In this document: in pieces, positions 36,107-45,057 of the stretch
Layout of the letters: the number at the start of each line of letters is the position of its first letter
How positions within the stretch are numbered: the stretch's first letter is position 1
NCBI RefSeq assembly: GCF_037076565.1
Contig: NZ_AP029028.1
Span: 4,774,001-4,838,000 of the forward strand
Length of the DNA: 64,000 bases
Origin: Herbaspirillum sp. DW155
GTDB taxonomy: Bacteria; Pseudomonadota; Gammaproteobacteria; Burkholderiales; Burkholderiaceae_D
Direction of reading: 5' to 3'
Made by a program: the position numbers and the translations under genes
The notes under the pieces: generated by a model
What the model saw: the letters and a program-made list of their open reading frames with translations, nothing else
Told to the model about the DNA's origin: nothing
Databases searched by the model: none

Positions 36107-36367
36107 CTACCTGCGAATCATGTTTAGGATCGTTCCGGCCGACTTCGAAACTAAGAACAATCCCACTACAAAGCTGAATCCCATTCCCCAAAGTCCCGAG
36201 GCATAGGCATAGTCAAAAGGCGCGTTCTGGGCCTCGACGCTCGATGCCTGTGACTCATCAATCAAATATGCTTTGGCGACGGTAATCGCCGTTCCTGCAG
36301 GACATGGGGCTTGGGAAAATTGAGAGGGAACGCAGACCAGGACCGTCTGAACTGAGCCTGCTGCCAT
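36107..36367 (-). CDS. Small membrane protein, 86 aa, minor virion candidate
   Basis: N-terminal strands with cysteines (TVLVCVPSQFSQAPC), an acidic middle and a C-terminal helix (GLWGMGFSFVVGLFLVSKSA) ending TILNMIRR. It corresponds to the 79-aa protein of A (ending AVLQMIREG). Its start lies two bases past the ssDNA-binding stop. Confidence 0.65.
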   Translation of the reverse strand: MAAGSVQTVLVCVPSQFSQAPCPAGTAITVAKAYLIDESQASSVEAQNAPFDYAYASGLWGMGFSFVVGLFLVSKSAGTILNMIRR

Positions 36368-36369
36368 TT

Positions 36370-36699
36370 CTACGCAGCTTTCTTTTCTTGTTCTTTACTT
36401 GAAGACGGACGTGCGCTAGGGGCTCCTGCGCCGATGGGATGGAGATTGGTCAGCCTGGCGCCGATACGCAAAGTTTTATCGACGGCGATTTCAAATTCAG
36501 CGATGTAATCGCCAAGAGGAGTATCTCGAAGATGCTTAGGCATCATGAGTTCCCCAACAATCACCTGCGGCCCCTTCTCGATATTTTCGGAAGTGATAAC
36601 GCATTGTGCGAGTCGTATTTCCTCTGGCTCACCAGTATTTTTATTGCGATAGGGAATGACTTTGTAACCAACGAGCTTGACCAAATGTTTCGTATCCAT
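36370..36699 (-). CDS. ssDNA-binding protein of element B (gpV-like)
   Basis: 109 residues; the N-terminal KHLVKLVGYK, AQCVITSEN and VGELMMPKHLRDTPLGDYIAEF align with the element A protein. The tail is Ser/Lys-rich. It is the first gene of the reverse virion operon, preceded by operator-like palindromes and a divergent repressor. Confidence 0.75.
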   Translation of the reverse strand: MDTKHLVKLVGYKVIPYRNKNTGEPEEIRLAQCVITSENIEKGPQVIVGELMMPKHLRDTPLGDYIAEFEIAVDKTLRIGARLTNLHPIGAGAPSARPSSSKEQEKKAA

Positions 36700-36822
36700 G
36701 CGATTTCCTCAACTTTCGAATTGAATTGGGGGCGTTAGCCCTGAGCAAAAATGCGCCGAACCGCGCAAAAGTCCTATATTTCCGGGTTTTCTAAGATCCA
36801 GGCATAAATGACTATGTAAAAA

Positions 36823-36875
36823 ACACCATATAAGGTGTAATACTCACCAGTCGAGGTCAATTTATCACGATAAAT
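36823..36875. promoter_or_regulatory. Operator-like palindromes of element B
   Basis: ACACC-N6-GGTGT (36823-36838) and ATTTATC-AC-GATAAAT (36860-36875) lie between the divergent ssDNA-binding and repressor genes; a GTGATAAATACACC half-site follows at about 36895. Their sequence differs from both A and C operators. Confidence 0.55.
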
Positions 36876-36951
36876 GTATGGCGTCAACGAATTAGTGATA
36901 AATACACCCTAAGACGATAGAATTACTCAATGAAATGAAAGGGATTGCAGA

Positions 36952-37617
36952 ATGGAAACATTTACCGACAAGCTGTCAGATCGCATGAAATTGCTGATTG
37001 ATGTTCAGACCGACAAACGTGGAAAATTTGGGCAGCTAGAGGCCATGACGGGCATTCCAGCGGACAATTGGAAAAGCTTTTATTACGGTCGCCAACGGCC
37101 GAACCCGGACATGATCGAAGCTGTGGGAACGGCATGGCCACAGTACGCAGTGTGGCTAGTAACTGGTCAGGACGTGCCCGAACTCGGTCTGCTCAGACCG
37201 GATAGCAAAGACCTTGGCTGCAACATAGGTCCTTACCTGAGCAGTAAAATTGCAGCAGCACAAGTTACGCGCGAGCTAATGCTGAAATACTTCGAAGAAA
37301 AAGAGCCAGACAATTCCGAATCACATGACTCGATATCAAAGGCTGCTGAAAGGCACATTCATAATGCCCATCATGTTTTGAAGGGAGAGCATGATCCAGA
37401 AGGCAGATACTCGGCTGCAATGACGAAGGTCCGCGTGGAAAGAGAAAAGCACCAACTGGAGATAAGTGGACTGCCCCAAGCCGTATACAGCTTTGCGAAA
37501 TCGCTGAAGGCATATCCATGGATAATCGAAGATACCGCTCAAAAGAATTTCAATGCGCTGATGCTGCAAGCGAAGGAAGAAAAAACAGTCTTTCAGAACG
37601 GCGATGGAAGCCAATAA
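36952..37617 (+). CDS. Phage repressor-like protein of element B
   Basis: 221 residues with an N-terminal helix-turn-helix-like region (FGQLEAMTGIPADNWKSFYY, then GRQRPNPDMIEAVG) and a helical C-terminal domain without obvious protease residues. It is divergent from the virion operon, with palindromes between, which is the main support for an immunity role. It is not related in detail to the short repressors of A and C. Confidence 0.65.
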   Translation: METFTDKLSDRMKLLIDVQTDKRGKFGQLEAMTGIPADNWKSFYYGRQRPNPDMIEAVGTAWPQYAVWLVTGQDVPELGLLRPDSKDLGCNIGPYLSSKIAAAQVTRELMLKYFEEKEPDNSESHDSISKAAERHIHNAHHVLKGEHDPEGRYSAAMTKVRVEREKHQLEISGLPQAVYSFAKSLKAYPWIIEDTAQKNFNALMLQAKEEKTVFQNGDGSQ

Positions 37618-37676
37618 AACGCTATATCCATATAATGAAGAGGCACTCTGAAAACAGTTTCCATCTTCCAAAAATG

Positions 37677-37708
37677 AAAAAGGCCTAAATAATTTAGGCC
37701 TTTTTTTT
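37677..37708 (+). terminator. Terminator after the element B repressor, bidirectional
   Basis: AGGCCTAAA and TTTAGGCCT arms with a TAA loop are flanked by A and T runs, serving the repressor (+) and the 322-codon gene (-). Confidence 0.9.
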
Positions 37709-37729
37709 CTAGGATTCTCAACGAAACAA

Positions 37730-38698
37730 TCAAATCACGATGATTTGCTTTTGATGAGTTAGATGAAAATTTAGCGGTAAGTTTTCCCAGAATTTAACCT
37801 TTGAATCAGCCTTCTTATTAGGCTGCTTCGTCACATCTCTCCTTCCCCACTCGCCAAACACCACGACATCGTCGTCTTCTTTGAAATGCGCTAAAAGGCG
37901 TTCATCATAGACAGTAATCGCCATCGAAGTTTTATTGACCACTCCATTCTCATCGGGCTCTTCGTACGCTTGATCTAACGACACGAGCCAATAGGCTGAA
38001 CCTTTTTCGTACTTCGACTCTCGCCGCGTTATCTTATCTATTTTTCCTGAGACAGCAACAGGATAGGGATGAGTCATTTTTCCCAAAAGTCGATACAAGC
38101 GTTTGTAGTCGTCTACCTCAAAAAAGAAGTCTTTCCAAAAAATCTGCGTCGTACCGAACTTCAGAATGAGATGGTCTTCGATTTCTGAATGCTCTTCACA
38201 AAATGCTCTCAACTTCATAACGCGTGCAGCGGTGTTCAGATAAGAATTGAGACGTCCGGCACTCACATATTTCTTTTCTCCACCTGGACGCCCAGCTTTT
38301 ACCTCATCTTCACCAGACTGCTTTGTATTTCCAACGTCTTTTTTCTTGGGATTTTCGGGAAGCAGCAATCGAAGCTCAAATACGCCATCTTCGAATTGTC
38401 CGATGAACTCCGGGGTTGATTCAGCGGCAGCAATAGTTTTCACTTGCCCTAGGACATTGAAAGTGCAAGTGTCCTCGTGCACTACATTTTTCTTAAGCTT
38501 GAAGTAATGAGGAACGATCACTCGCCGTCCGTTCCTCTCGGGATTCGACCCCGCGTTATAGACAACTTCAGATGCACATTTTGCGCATCGATAAAGGGCA
38601 CGTGGATTGAATTGCGCCTGATCCAATGCGACCTCGTTACCACCCGCGTCCCTAGCATGCGACATCTTTACGCCCATAGTGCCCCTCAAGATTTCCAT
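37730..38698 (-). CDS. Cargo protein with zinc-ribbon-like N-terminus, 322 aa
   Basis: Not assigned to a named family. Near residue 37 CAKC, then a histidine in HYFKL and HEDTC, suggest a CoiA-like zinc-binding module; the middle is charged and helical; the C-terminal 120 residues are strand-rich with GKIDKIT and VVVFGEWGRRDV. It sits alone at the right end of element B behind the repressor terminator, the usual place for a cargo gene. The start ATG at 38698 and one eight codons later are both possible. Confidence 0.65.
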   Translation of the reverse strand: MEILRGTMGVKMSHARDAGGNEVALDQAQFNPRALYRCAKCASEVVYNAGSNPERNGRRVIVPHYFKLKKNVVHEDTCTFNVLGQVKTIAAAESTPEFIGQFEDGVFELRLLLPENPKKKDVGNTKQSGEDEVKAGRPGGEKKYVSAGRLNSYLNTAARVMKLRAFCEEHSEIEDHLILKFGTTQIFWKDFFFEVDDYKRLYRLLGKMTHPYPVAVSGKIDKITRRESKYEKGSAYWLVSLDQAYEEPDENGVVNKTSMAITVYDERLLAHFKEDDDVVVFGEWGRRDVTKQPNKKADSKVKFWENLPLNFHLTHQKQIIVI

Positions 38699-38709
38699 GT
38701 GGAATCTTA

Positions 38710-38719
38710 TTCTACAATT
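38710..38719. repeat. TTCTACAATT copy near the right end of element B
   Basis: Matches the core of the two repeats at 26423-26456, about 100 bases from the att core; a candidate distal arm site for the element B integrase. Confidence 0.35.
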
Positions 38720-38792
38720 TTGCAGAGCTTGCGGTGCAGAAAGGTTTTGCGAGTCGCCGAATATAACGTTTGGTAGAGCGAAATATTAATAA

Positions 38793-39122
38793 CTATATGT
38801 TTTTAAAAGAATTTTCGGATGATTGAAAATCCTTGTGTCGGTGGTTCGATTCCGCCCCGGGCCACCAAGATTTCTCGGAAGAGGCAGCAGCGCTGATCGG
38901 CGTCGCTGCCTTTTTTGCTTTCTCGGCCTCCGCCATGAGGACGAGCATATCTCCACGGTCGATTCCGGCCTCATCTGCAATTCTCAACGCGGTCTCCGCA
39001 TCTGGCGTACGCCCCTTCTTCACATACTGATGCAGCGTGGTGTAGCTCATATCCCAGTCTTTTGCCACGCGATAAAGCGTGCGGTCTTTGATTGCCTTGT
39101 TAATTGCGTCTTGCAATGTCAT
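38793..39122 (-). CDS. Phage repressor-like HTH protein of element C; 3' end crosses the att core
   Basis: 109 codons from the ATG at 39122; an upstream in-frame ATG at 39146 is possible. The helix-turn-helix aligns with the element A repressor, but the presumed recognition part differs (MSYTTLHQYVKKG instead of MKYETLRKYAREG). The C-terminus (WWPGAESNHRHKDFQ and on) is antisense att core read in another frame than in A, ending 28 bases into element B. In an excised circle the tail would instead run into the right end of C. Confidence 0.7.
   Translation of the reverse strand: MTLQDAINKAIKDRTLYRVAKDWDMSYTTLHQYVKKGRTPDAETALRIADEAGIDRGDMLVLMAEAEKAKKAATPISAAASSEKSWWPGAESNHRHKDFQSSENSFKNI
38821..38868 (+). 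repeat. att core between elements B and C
   Basis: A 48-base copy of the tRNA-Phe core, identical from GATTGAAAAT to CCACCAA. Bases beyond either end differ from the tRNA. Confidence 0.93.
38883..38916 (+). terminator. Terminator just past the att core, supplied by element C
   Basis: GGCAGC and GCTGCC arms with an inner CGC/GCG pair precede six T residues. It corresponds to the terminator at 16422 but differs in sequence. Confidence 0.78.
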
Positions 39123-39198
39123 GGCACCCTCTCCTATCAAAATCACAAAATCAATTAAATAAATTCAACGGCAAAGCCGCGTTATCACGCGTCGATAA

Positions 39199-39277
39199 AA
39201 CTCGTTTGAGTTATACTTGCCCTGCGTTATGACTCGATTGAGTTGCAAACTCAAAAGTTTTATAACTCATTTGGAAC
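39199..39277. promoter_or_regulatory. Operator-like repeats of element C
   Basis: Sites of the type RACTCGWTTGAGTT at 39199 and 39231, with weaker copies at 39248 and 39264. Offsets of 32, 17 and 16 bases mirror the element A operators, but the sequence is entirely different. Confidence 0.7.
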
Positions 39278-39349
39278 GCATTATGGCACATGCGTTCTCC
39301 CGCCGTTCATTCGCCCTGCGTGGGTCCAAAACTGTTCAAAGGAAAAACC

Positions 39350-39673
39350 ATGTCTGCAATCGATAACAAGCACCTGATTGAAATCGTCTCCGTCCAAGAG
39401 TCCTCCGGCGTCAGCCGCAAGACCGGCAATCCCTGGAAGATGTACCGGGCTCAATGCGTGGTCACTGGCGGCGACAACGGCGCGAAAGTTGGCGAACTGC
39501 TGTTACCTGATTCGCTGAAGGACACGATTCCCGGTAAGTACCTCGCAGAATTCCAACTCGATGTGAGCTTTGAGCGCCTCGTTGTTCCTCGCATCACTGC
39601 ACTTCATCCGCATGGCGGTGGTGCTGCACGCCCGCAAGCCAAGCCTGCTGCTTCTGCCGCCGTGCCAGCCTGA
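39350..39673 (+). CDS. ssDNA-binding protein (element C copy)
   Basis: 107 residues, differing from 16898-17221 only near the C-terminus (HAHAGG becomes HPHGGG). Same ribosome site and operon position. Confidence 0.7.
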   Translation: MSAIDNKHLIEIVSVQESSGVSRKTGNPWKMYRAQCVVTGGDNGAKVGELLLPDSLKDTIPGKYLAEFQLDVSFERLVVPRITALHPHGGGAARPQAKPAASAAVPA

Positions 39674-39675
39674 CC

Positions 39676-39846
39676 ATGAAACAGGCGGCGGATAAATTCA
39701 CGGCGGATCTGTTTAGTAGTCCCCGCCGTGGCCGCCCGCCGAAGCTCGCACCTAAAACGAATGCACAACGTCAGCGCGAGTTTCGCCAGCGGCGCAAGTT
39801 CGATTTCCTAATTTCCGTTACGCGTAACGATAAATCCGATGCCTAA
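39676..39846 (+). CDS. Small basic protein, 56 aa (element C copy)
   Basis: Same 56-residue protein as 17224-17394, including the internal CGTTACGCGTAACG palindrome, here the only copy left in element C. Confidence 0.6.
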   Translation: MKQAADKFTADLFSSPRRGRPPKLAPKTNAQRQREFRQRRKFDFLISVTRNDKSDA

Positions 39847-40078
39847 GTACGTCCTGTACTGCTCGCAAGATGCCGCACCTACCGTGTCAGTAGACGGCAA
39901 GCTCTCGTGCGACGGCGGTACATCGGCGCTACAGGTCGGGTTGCTGGAAACAACGCTGGATACGCCGGATGCATCGTCAGTGGCTGGTGTCTGGACTGCC
40001 GGTTTCTCCTTGGTGATGGCGTGTTTCCTGATCGGGCGTTGCATTGGCGCAGTACTTCAAATGATTCGGGAGGGGTGA
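39839..40078 (+). CDS. Small membrane protein, 79 aa (element C copy)
   Basis: Differs from 17387-17626 at two residues (TAALQ/TSALQ and LDSPD/LDTPD). Its stop is TGA instead of TAA, keeping the one-base overlap with the next start. Confidence 0.65.
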   Translation: MPKYVLYCSQDAAPTVSVDGKLSCDGGTSALQVGLLETTLDTPDASSVAGVWTAGFSLVMACFLIGRCIGAVLQMIREG

Positions 40079-40170
40079 TGTCAACAGGTGCAATAACAGG
40101 ACTATTGGCGGCAGGCGTCGCCGCTCTGTGGGTGCTGGACTTCGTGTTGATCTTCCGCGCTTTCTGCTAA
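40078..40170 (+). CDS. 30-residue membrane peptide (element C copy)
   Basis: Same peptide as 17626-17718, one helix before the coat gene. Confidence 0.6.
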   Translation: MSTGAITGLLAAGVAALWVLDFVLIFRAFC

Positions 40171-40231
40171 AGATTTGCCTATCTCGGGCAAGCGCTGCCG
40201 GACGTTTCCGGCGTTTTATAGGGGTAAAACC

Positions 40232-40468
40232 ATGCAAGTGCTCTCCAAGTTCAAGAAGGGTGCAGCCGTCGCCGCTGCTGGTGTGGCGGCAGTCGCTGCT
40301 GTGCCCGCTCATGCTGCTGGCACCACGGTGGATCTGAGTTCGATCACCGGTGCTGTCTCGTCCGGTGACATCGTGACCGGCGTTCTGGCCATCGGTGCGG
40401 TGCTGGCCGTGGTGCATGTGACCGTGAAAGCGGCCAAGCTGGTGATGGCGTTCCTGAAGTCGGCCTAA
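40232..40468 (+). CDS. Major coat protein (element C copy)
   Basis: Protein identical to the element A coat precursor (78 residues, 50 mature), with a few silent changes. A and C virions would be indistinguishable in the filament. Confidence 0.93.
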   Translation: MQVLSKFKKGAAVAAAGVAAVAAVPAHAAGTTVDLSSITGAVSSGDIVTGVLAIGAVLAVVHVTVKAAKLVMAFLKSA

Positions 40469-40489
40469 GGTTCGCCAAGCTGTAATCAG

Positions 40490-40520
40490 GGACGATGTAG
40501 CGCTGCATCGTCCTTTTTTT
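40490..40520 (+). terminator. Central terminator after the coat gene of element C
   Basis: Same hairpin and seven T residues as at 18038-18068. Confidence 0.88.
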
Positions 40521-40544
40521 CGTCCATACGAAAAGGGGGAAGGC

Positions 40545-40637
40545 GTGAATTACTCGAACTGGTGGTATCTGATTGCATTCGCGTGGGGCATGGTTTGCGC
40601 TTGGGCTGTGGTCGTCGGCCTTGAGGTTTCAAAATGA
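40545..40637 (+). CDS. 30-residue membrane peptide (element C copy)
   Basis: Same peptide as 18093-18185, GTG start, overlapping the pIII ATG by four bases. Confidence 0.65.
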   Translation: MNYSNWWYLIAFAWGMVCAWAVVVGLEVSK

Positions 40638-42082
40638 AGCGCGCTCATTTCCTCTTGCTCGTAGCGCTGTGGAACGTTTGGTTGGGTGCGCATAGCGCTA
40701 ATGTGCCGGTCTCGAAAGTACAGAATGCGCTGGCCGGTGTAATTCAAGCAAAAGCCGTATCCAACGGTATTTCCGCATCTGATCCCCGCTTGGCAAATAC
40801 GTTGGTACGTTCGTCTTATCCGCTCACGGATGCTGTTGTGAAGGCGACGCAAGCCCAAGCTGCTGCCGGTGGCGCTGCTGCCGCCTCTAGCACGCTGGTA
40901 GCTTGGGGGACGGTCGGCGCTATTGTTATCGGAGCGCTTGCAGTGGCTGGTGCCGTTGGTTGGGCTATCGGCTATCTCGGGGCAAAGTGGTACTACGGCA
41001 AAAACGGAAGTGTGCAAGTTGGCGATAACCCTAGCTCGATCAATACGCCTGCGGGCCTTGCACCTCCGGATACGATTTATATTTTTTCTAATGCAGTGGC
41101 GACTTCTCCGGCCACTGCTTGTTTAGGCGCATCGTATTCTGACTTCACGATTTCCGGTGGACACGGTACGCAACGCGCTGTCTTGAACTCAGACGGTTTC
41201 TGCCACCTGATACGCACCGTTGTTTCAGATACGGGCGGCTCCTACACAGAAGATAATGGCTCGCTGGGCGCACCTCAGAAATCGTCCAACAATAAAACGC
41301 TCTGTCCCGGCATCAAGCTCACGGCCTCAAACGGCGTCTGTCCCGCTTCCAATTTCAAAGAGTTAGCTGCTGCCCCTTCGATGAGCGCTGCTGACGCGGC
41401 CAAGTCACTGTCCTCCTCTGATCTGGCAGCGCCTTTGCCAACTCAACCCATTGCCGATATCGCCAATGCAGCGTGGCGAAGCGCTGCAGGTTCGTCCGGC
41501 TACGATGGTCTGCCGTATGACGCCTCCAATCCGATCACAACCGGCGATGTCTCCAATTGGCAGTCCTCGCATCCCGATTACTGGCCGACCGTAGGAGACT
41601 TCGCAACACCTCAGCAAGCCACACCGGTAGATCCGGGCACCGGCAATGTGACCAATCCGATTCCGAGTACTGGCCCCGTTTCTAGTTCGCCGGCTAGCTC
41701 GTCGCCGTTTGGATTACCTACTTCCAGCACTCCGCAATCTTCCGTTGATCCGTCCAGTTCGGCACCGAATACAGGCAGCAATCCCAGCATTCAGCCGCTG
41801 GAAAACCTCGGACCTGATCCCGGCATTGGCGCTCCCTCCTTGGAGCCCATTCCAACGGCCACGCAAATTATTGCGCCCACGCGCAATATCTTTCCGACAC
41901 TGAAATCCTTCGTTGTCCCTAGTGTGGATGTGCAATGCCCGACTTGGACTGTTCCGGTTTTCGGCAAAGATATCGCGTTGAAGGATCACTGTCCGCTCCT
42001 GGAGCAATCGAGGTCTTCCCTCTATGCGGCAATGGCCGTGGTCTATGCGCTCCTAGCGCTGTTCATTGTCCTTCGCTCATAA
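40634..42082 (+). CDS. pIII-like adsorption protein (element C copy)
   Basis: 482 residues, differing from the element A protein at roughly eight positions (for example [16 protein letters not shown] in the signal peptide, [28 protein letters not shown]). The receptor domain is essentially the same, so both would use the same receptor. Silent differences are dense in the first 650 bases and sparse afterwards. Confidence 0.85.
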   Translation: MKRAHFLLLVALWNVWLGAHSANVPVSKVQNALAGVIQAKAVSNGISASDPRLANTLVRSSYPLTDAVVKATQAQAAAGGAAAASSTLVAWGTVGAIVIGALAVAGAVGWAIGYLGAKWYYGKNGSVQVGDNPSSINTPAGLAPPDTIYIFSNAVATSPATACLGASYSDFTISGGHGTQRAVLNSDGFCHLIRTVVSDTGGSYTEDNGSLGAPQKSSNNKTLCPGIKLTASNGVCPASNFKELAAAPSMSAADAAKSLSSSDLAAPLPTQPIADIANAAWRSAAGSSGYDGLPYDASNPITTGDVSNWQSSHPDYWPTVGDFATPQQATPVDPGTGNVTNPIPSTGPVSSSPASSSPFGLPTSSTPQSSVDPSSSAPNTGSNPSIQPLENLGPDPGIGAPSLEPIPTATQIIAPTRNIFPTLKSFVVPSVDVQCPTWTVPVFGKDIALKDHCPLLEQSRSSLYAAMAVVYALLALFIVLRS

Positions 42083-42094
42083 GGGGAACAAGTC

Positions 42095-42382
42095 ATGTTT
42101 GGCATCGTTCTGTCTGCGCTCAATGCCGTCCTTGCATTCGTTCTGCGGTCGATTATTGTTAAATTCGTCGTGTTCTTTGCACTGTTCTTTGTGACGACTG
42201 AATTTATGGCTGTCATCGTGCAATTCCTTCCGACTGGCGATCAACTCACGAATGCCTTTGGCGGCATTCCTAATGCGGTCTGGTATTTCCTGAACCTATT
42301 CAATATCAAGGCCGGGATACCGCTTCTGCTCTCGGCCTACGTGACGCGCTTCACGATTCGCCGCATCCCGTTGATTGGCTAA
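42095..42382 (+). CDS. pVI-like minor coat protein (element C copy)
   Basis: 95 residues, same protein as 19643-19930; I see no base difference in this gene. Confidence 0.85.
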   Translation: MFGIVLSALNAVLAFVLRSIIVKFVVFFALFFVTTEFMAVIVQFLPTGDQLTNAFGGIPNAVWYFLNLFNIKAGIPLLLSAYVTRFTIRRIPLIG

Positions 42383-42384
42383 TC

Positions 42385-43452
42385 ATGGGCATCAATGTCT
42401 ATACCGGCCTGATGGGCTCCGGAAAAAGTTATGAGGTGGTGGCGGAAGTCATCGTCCCGGCGATCGCCAAAGGGCGGCGCGTCGTAACCAATGTGGACGG
42501 GATCGATGGAGACAAGATCCGCGCCTACATTGGAAAGACATACAAGCCAGTTCCTGAGCAACTAGGCGAGGTGGTCCATGTGACAAATGGTGATGTCGCG
42601 CTCGCCAATTTCTTTCCCTATTACGACGACAAGAAAGGTGCGCATACCGATACCATCGTTCAGCCTGGGGATTTGGTCTGCATCGATGAGGCGTGGCGAT
42701 TCTGGCCTGCCACTGGTGCGAATCTCTTGCAGGAGCATAAGAGCTTCTTCCTTGAGCATCGGCATTTCACCAATGAGCAAACGGGAGTGGCCTGCGATTT
42801 GGTCCTGATGATTCAGGACATGTCTACGCTGAATCGCTTCGTAAAGAACGTGGTGGCGTTCCACATTCGCACGCACAAGAAAATATCTCTAGGCATGCCC
42901 ACGCATTACAGCGTGTCGATTTTCGAGGGGAATAAGCAGAGCAAGGCAGCGCGAATCAGTGTTGAGCTGCGCAAGTACCGTAAAGATATCTTCCCTCTGT
43001 ATTCCTCATTTAAGGGTGGCGCAGACGGGAAAATAGTCAATGTGGATAAGCGCCAAAACATGCTGGCGCGTAAAAAGATCTGGATGACAGCCGGGGTTCT
43101 GCTGGTGGCCTTGGTGGTTGGGCTGTGCAGCATCAACCGCTTTTTTCATCCCAAGCCCGTCGCCGAATCAACTCAGGCAGGGAAGCAAGACGCGAACGCT
43201 AACAACGCAAAGCAATCTGCCGCACAGTCCGCGAAGCCTGCATTTTCCGATGCGTGGCGCATTGTAGGGACGGCGCGTTTTGGCACGACAAGCTATGTCG
43301 TCATCGCGGATGAGGCGGGCCGTTTACGGTATGAATCCCCTTCAATGTTCGTCCAGATGGGACCGCAAACCATTGGGGAAATTGATGGTGCCAAAGTGAC
43401 GCGCTATTCCGGCGCAGTCATTCATCCAGTTCATATCGAGGGGAAGAAATGA
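42385..43452 (+). CDS. zot: Zot-like assembly ATPase (element C copy)
   Basis: 355 residues. The first 190 codons are almost identical in DNA to 19933-21000, then differences become frequent, with a few changes in the periplasmic part (LYSINRFF/LCSINRFF, SAQAGK/STQAGK, SASQTAK/SAAQSAK). Walker motifs are intact. Confidence 0.93.
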   Translation: MGINVYTGLMGSGKSYEVVAEVIVPAIAKGRRVVTNVDGIDGDKIRAYIGKTYKPVPEQLGEVVHVTNGDVALANFFPYYDDKKGAHTDTIVQPGDLVCIDEAWRFWPATGANLLQEHKSFFLEHRHFTNEQTGVACDLVLMIQDMSTLNRFVKNVVAFHIRTHKKISLGMPTHYSVSIFEGNKQSKAARISVELRKYRKDIFPLYSSFKGGADGKIVNVDKRQNMLARKKIWMTAGVLLVALVVGLCSINRFFHPKPVAESTQAGKQDANANNAKQSAAQSAKPAFSDAWRIVGTARFGTTSYVVIADEAGRLRYESPSMFVQMGPQTIGEIDGAKVTRYSGAVIHPVHIEGKK

Positions 43453-44756
43453 AGTGCGTAATTACTGCGTTACTGATGGCGTACAGCGTGCTCGCGGTCG
43501 CTGCTCCGACTGGCCCGCTGCTGCCTCTGATGCCCTTGTCTATGCCGCTGCCGGATGGTGTGCCTCCACAGTCTGATAGCGCAATGGAGTTCTCTCGGGT
43601 GCGCGTGGCGGAAGCGGTTGAAGCGATGTATACGCAGATTCTCAAAACGCCCTACCTGATACAGCCTGAAGTCGTAGCCGATGAGCGGCTCGTCTCATTC
43701 CGATTTGGCACGGGCGTTTCTGCTCGCTCTGAAGTCTCTCGCTTCATGGGTCTACTCGGATTATCAGTGCGCACGGTGAACGGCGTTGATATCGTCGGGA
43801 TTGTGAAAGAGGTGGAGCCGGATAAAGAACCTTTCGTGTATCGACCCAAGTATCGGGATGTGACGTATCTGGTAGAGCTATTGCGGGGCCTCTTCCCGAA
43901 AGGTGAATTCACCTCTACACGTTCTGTTCACGGCGCGCCGCAAGCGATCACGGCAGATGCAGCCACCGGCCAATCGAAAATGCCTGCTCCTGCAGGATCT
44001 GCCGCTTCACTGCTCGATACTGATCCTGATGCGCTGGTATTCAATGGGACGGAAACAGATATCAAGAAGTTGTCCGGACTGCTTGCGCAACTGGATACAC
44101 GGCAAGGCGAAGTGATGGTACGCGGCCAGGTGTTTGAGGTCGCTTCCAATGGGGCTGAAGGCTCGGCGTTTTCTCTCGCGCTGCATCTACTCGGCGGCAC
44201 TGTCTCTGCTGGCGTCTCTACACCTTCCACGCTTGATGGTTTCGTGCGAATCAAGAATGCATCCATTGATGCCGTCTTTGCAGCGCTCTCTAGTGACAGC
44301 CGCTTCAAGACGATATCCGCGCCGTCATTACGTGTGCGCTCTGGTGCCGCTGGTCGCTTCGCTGTAGGTCAGGATGTGCCTGTGCTGGGCGCAATCAGCT
44401 ATCCCGGAAATGGAAGCGCTCCGGTGCAGTCGGTCGAGTATCGCAGTTCGGGCGTTATTTTCGATCTGAAACCGATTGTGCGGGAGTCAGTAGTGGATTT
44501 GACGGTCGGCCAGCAGCTATCAAACTTCATCGTCACGCAAACCGGCGTCAACAATTCGCCCACGCTGACCAAACGCGAAGTCAGTACGTCCTTATCGGTC
44601 GCTGACGGTGATGTCGTCATCATCGGTGGTCTTGCGGAGAACCGGGAAAGCTCCGGCCGCATTGGCTTCTCGTTCCTGCCTGATTGGATGCGTTCCAATA
44701 CCGGCCAGAACAGCAAGACGGAAATTCTTCTTGTCCTTCAGGTGTCACGCCTCTAA
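43449..44756 (+). CDS. Phage-encoded secretin (element C copy)
   Basis: 435 residues with changes mostly in the signal and Pro-rich N-terminal part (APAGPLLPFMP/APTGPLLPLMP) and SQPSPLDGFVRL/STPSTLDGFVRI. Many silent differences from element A show real divergence rather than a fresh duplication. Confidence 0.92.
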   Translation: MKCVITALLMAYSVLAVAAPTGPLLPLMPLSMPLPDGVPPQSDSAMEFSRVRVAEAVEAMYTQILKTPYLIQPEVVADERLVSFRFGTGVSARSEVSRFMGLLGLSVRTVNGVDIVGIVKEVEPDKEPFVYRPKYRDVTYLVELLRGLFPKGEFTSTRSVHGAPQAITADAATGQSKMPAPAGSAASLLDTDPDALVFNGTETDIKKLSGLLAQLDTRQGEVMVRGQVFEVASNGAEGSAFSLALHLLGGTVSAGVSTPSTLDGFVRIKNASIDAVFAALSSDSRFKTISAPSLRVRSGAAGRFAVGQDVPVLGAISYPGNGSAPVQSVEYRSSGVIFDLKPIVRESVVDLTVGQQLSNFIVTQTGVNNSPTLTKREVSTSLSVADGDVVIIGGLAENRESSGRIGFSFLPDWMRSNTGQNSKTEILLVLQVSRL

Positions 44757-44757
44757 A

Positions 44758-45057
44758 TCAGGTGCGGATCAAACGCCCGTTCTTGTACTGGAAAATCGTA
44801 TGCAGGATATAGCCATCGTAGTCCATGATCCGCGCCACCAGTTGGCGCATGGTCTTGCAGAAGAATTGACGGCCATCCGGGCGTGTCCAGATGAAGGCCG
44901 CGCCCTTCCGCATCAGATTGCGGACATACAGCGTCAGTCGCAGTTGCTTCCACGGCGGGACAAAGTTGGAAGGAGCTAGCGCCTTGCGTGTGCGCTTGAA
45001 ACGCGCAAAGTACGGTTGATACGGGAAATGCAGCAGGGGCAGTTCTGGTTGTTCCAT
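44758..45057 (-). CDS. Conserved 99-aa origin-linked protein (element C copy)
   Basis: Differs from 22306-22605 at about three residues (FAHF/FARF, HTLFQYKS/HTIFQYKN). It is retained although the origin beside it is truncated. Confidence 0.75.
   Translation of the reverse strand: MEQPELPLLHFPYQPYFARFKRTRKALAPSNFVPPWKQLRLTLYVRNLMRKGAAFIWTRPDGRQFFCKTMRQLVARIMDYDGYILHTIFQYKNGRLIRT

Larger units (their letters stand above)
26386..38820 (-). mobile_element. Inovirus prophage B, diverged and inverted relative to A and C
   Basis: About 12.4 kb between att cores. The virion genes, rep and integrase are on the minus strand, with a forward repressor at the far end. The gene set matches A in kind but proteins are only distantly similar, apart from the near-identical origin/99-aa cassette. 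Cargo occurs at both ends (26508-27781 and 37730-38698). The zot gene is split by an inverted-repeat element, so this copy probably cannot assemble virions alone. Confidence 0.92.
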
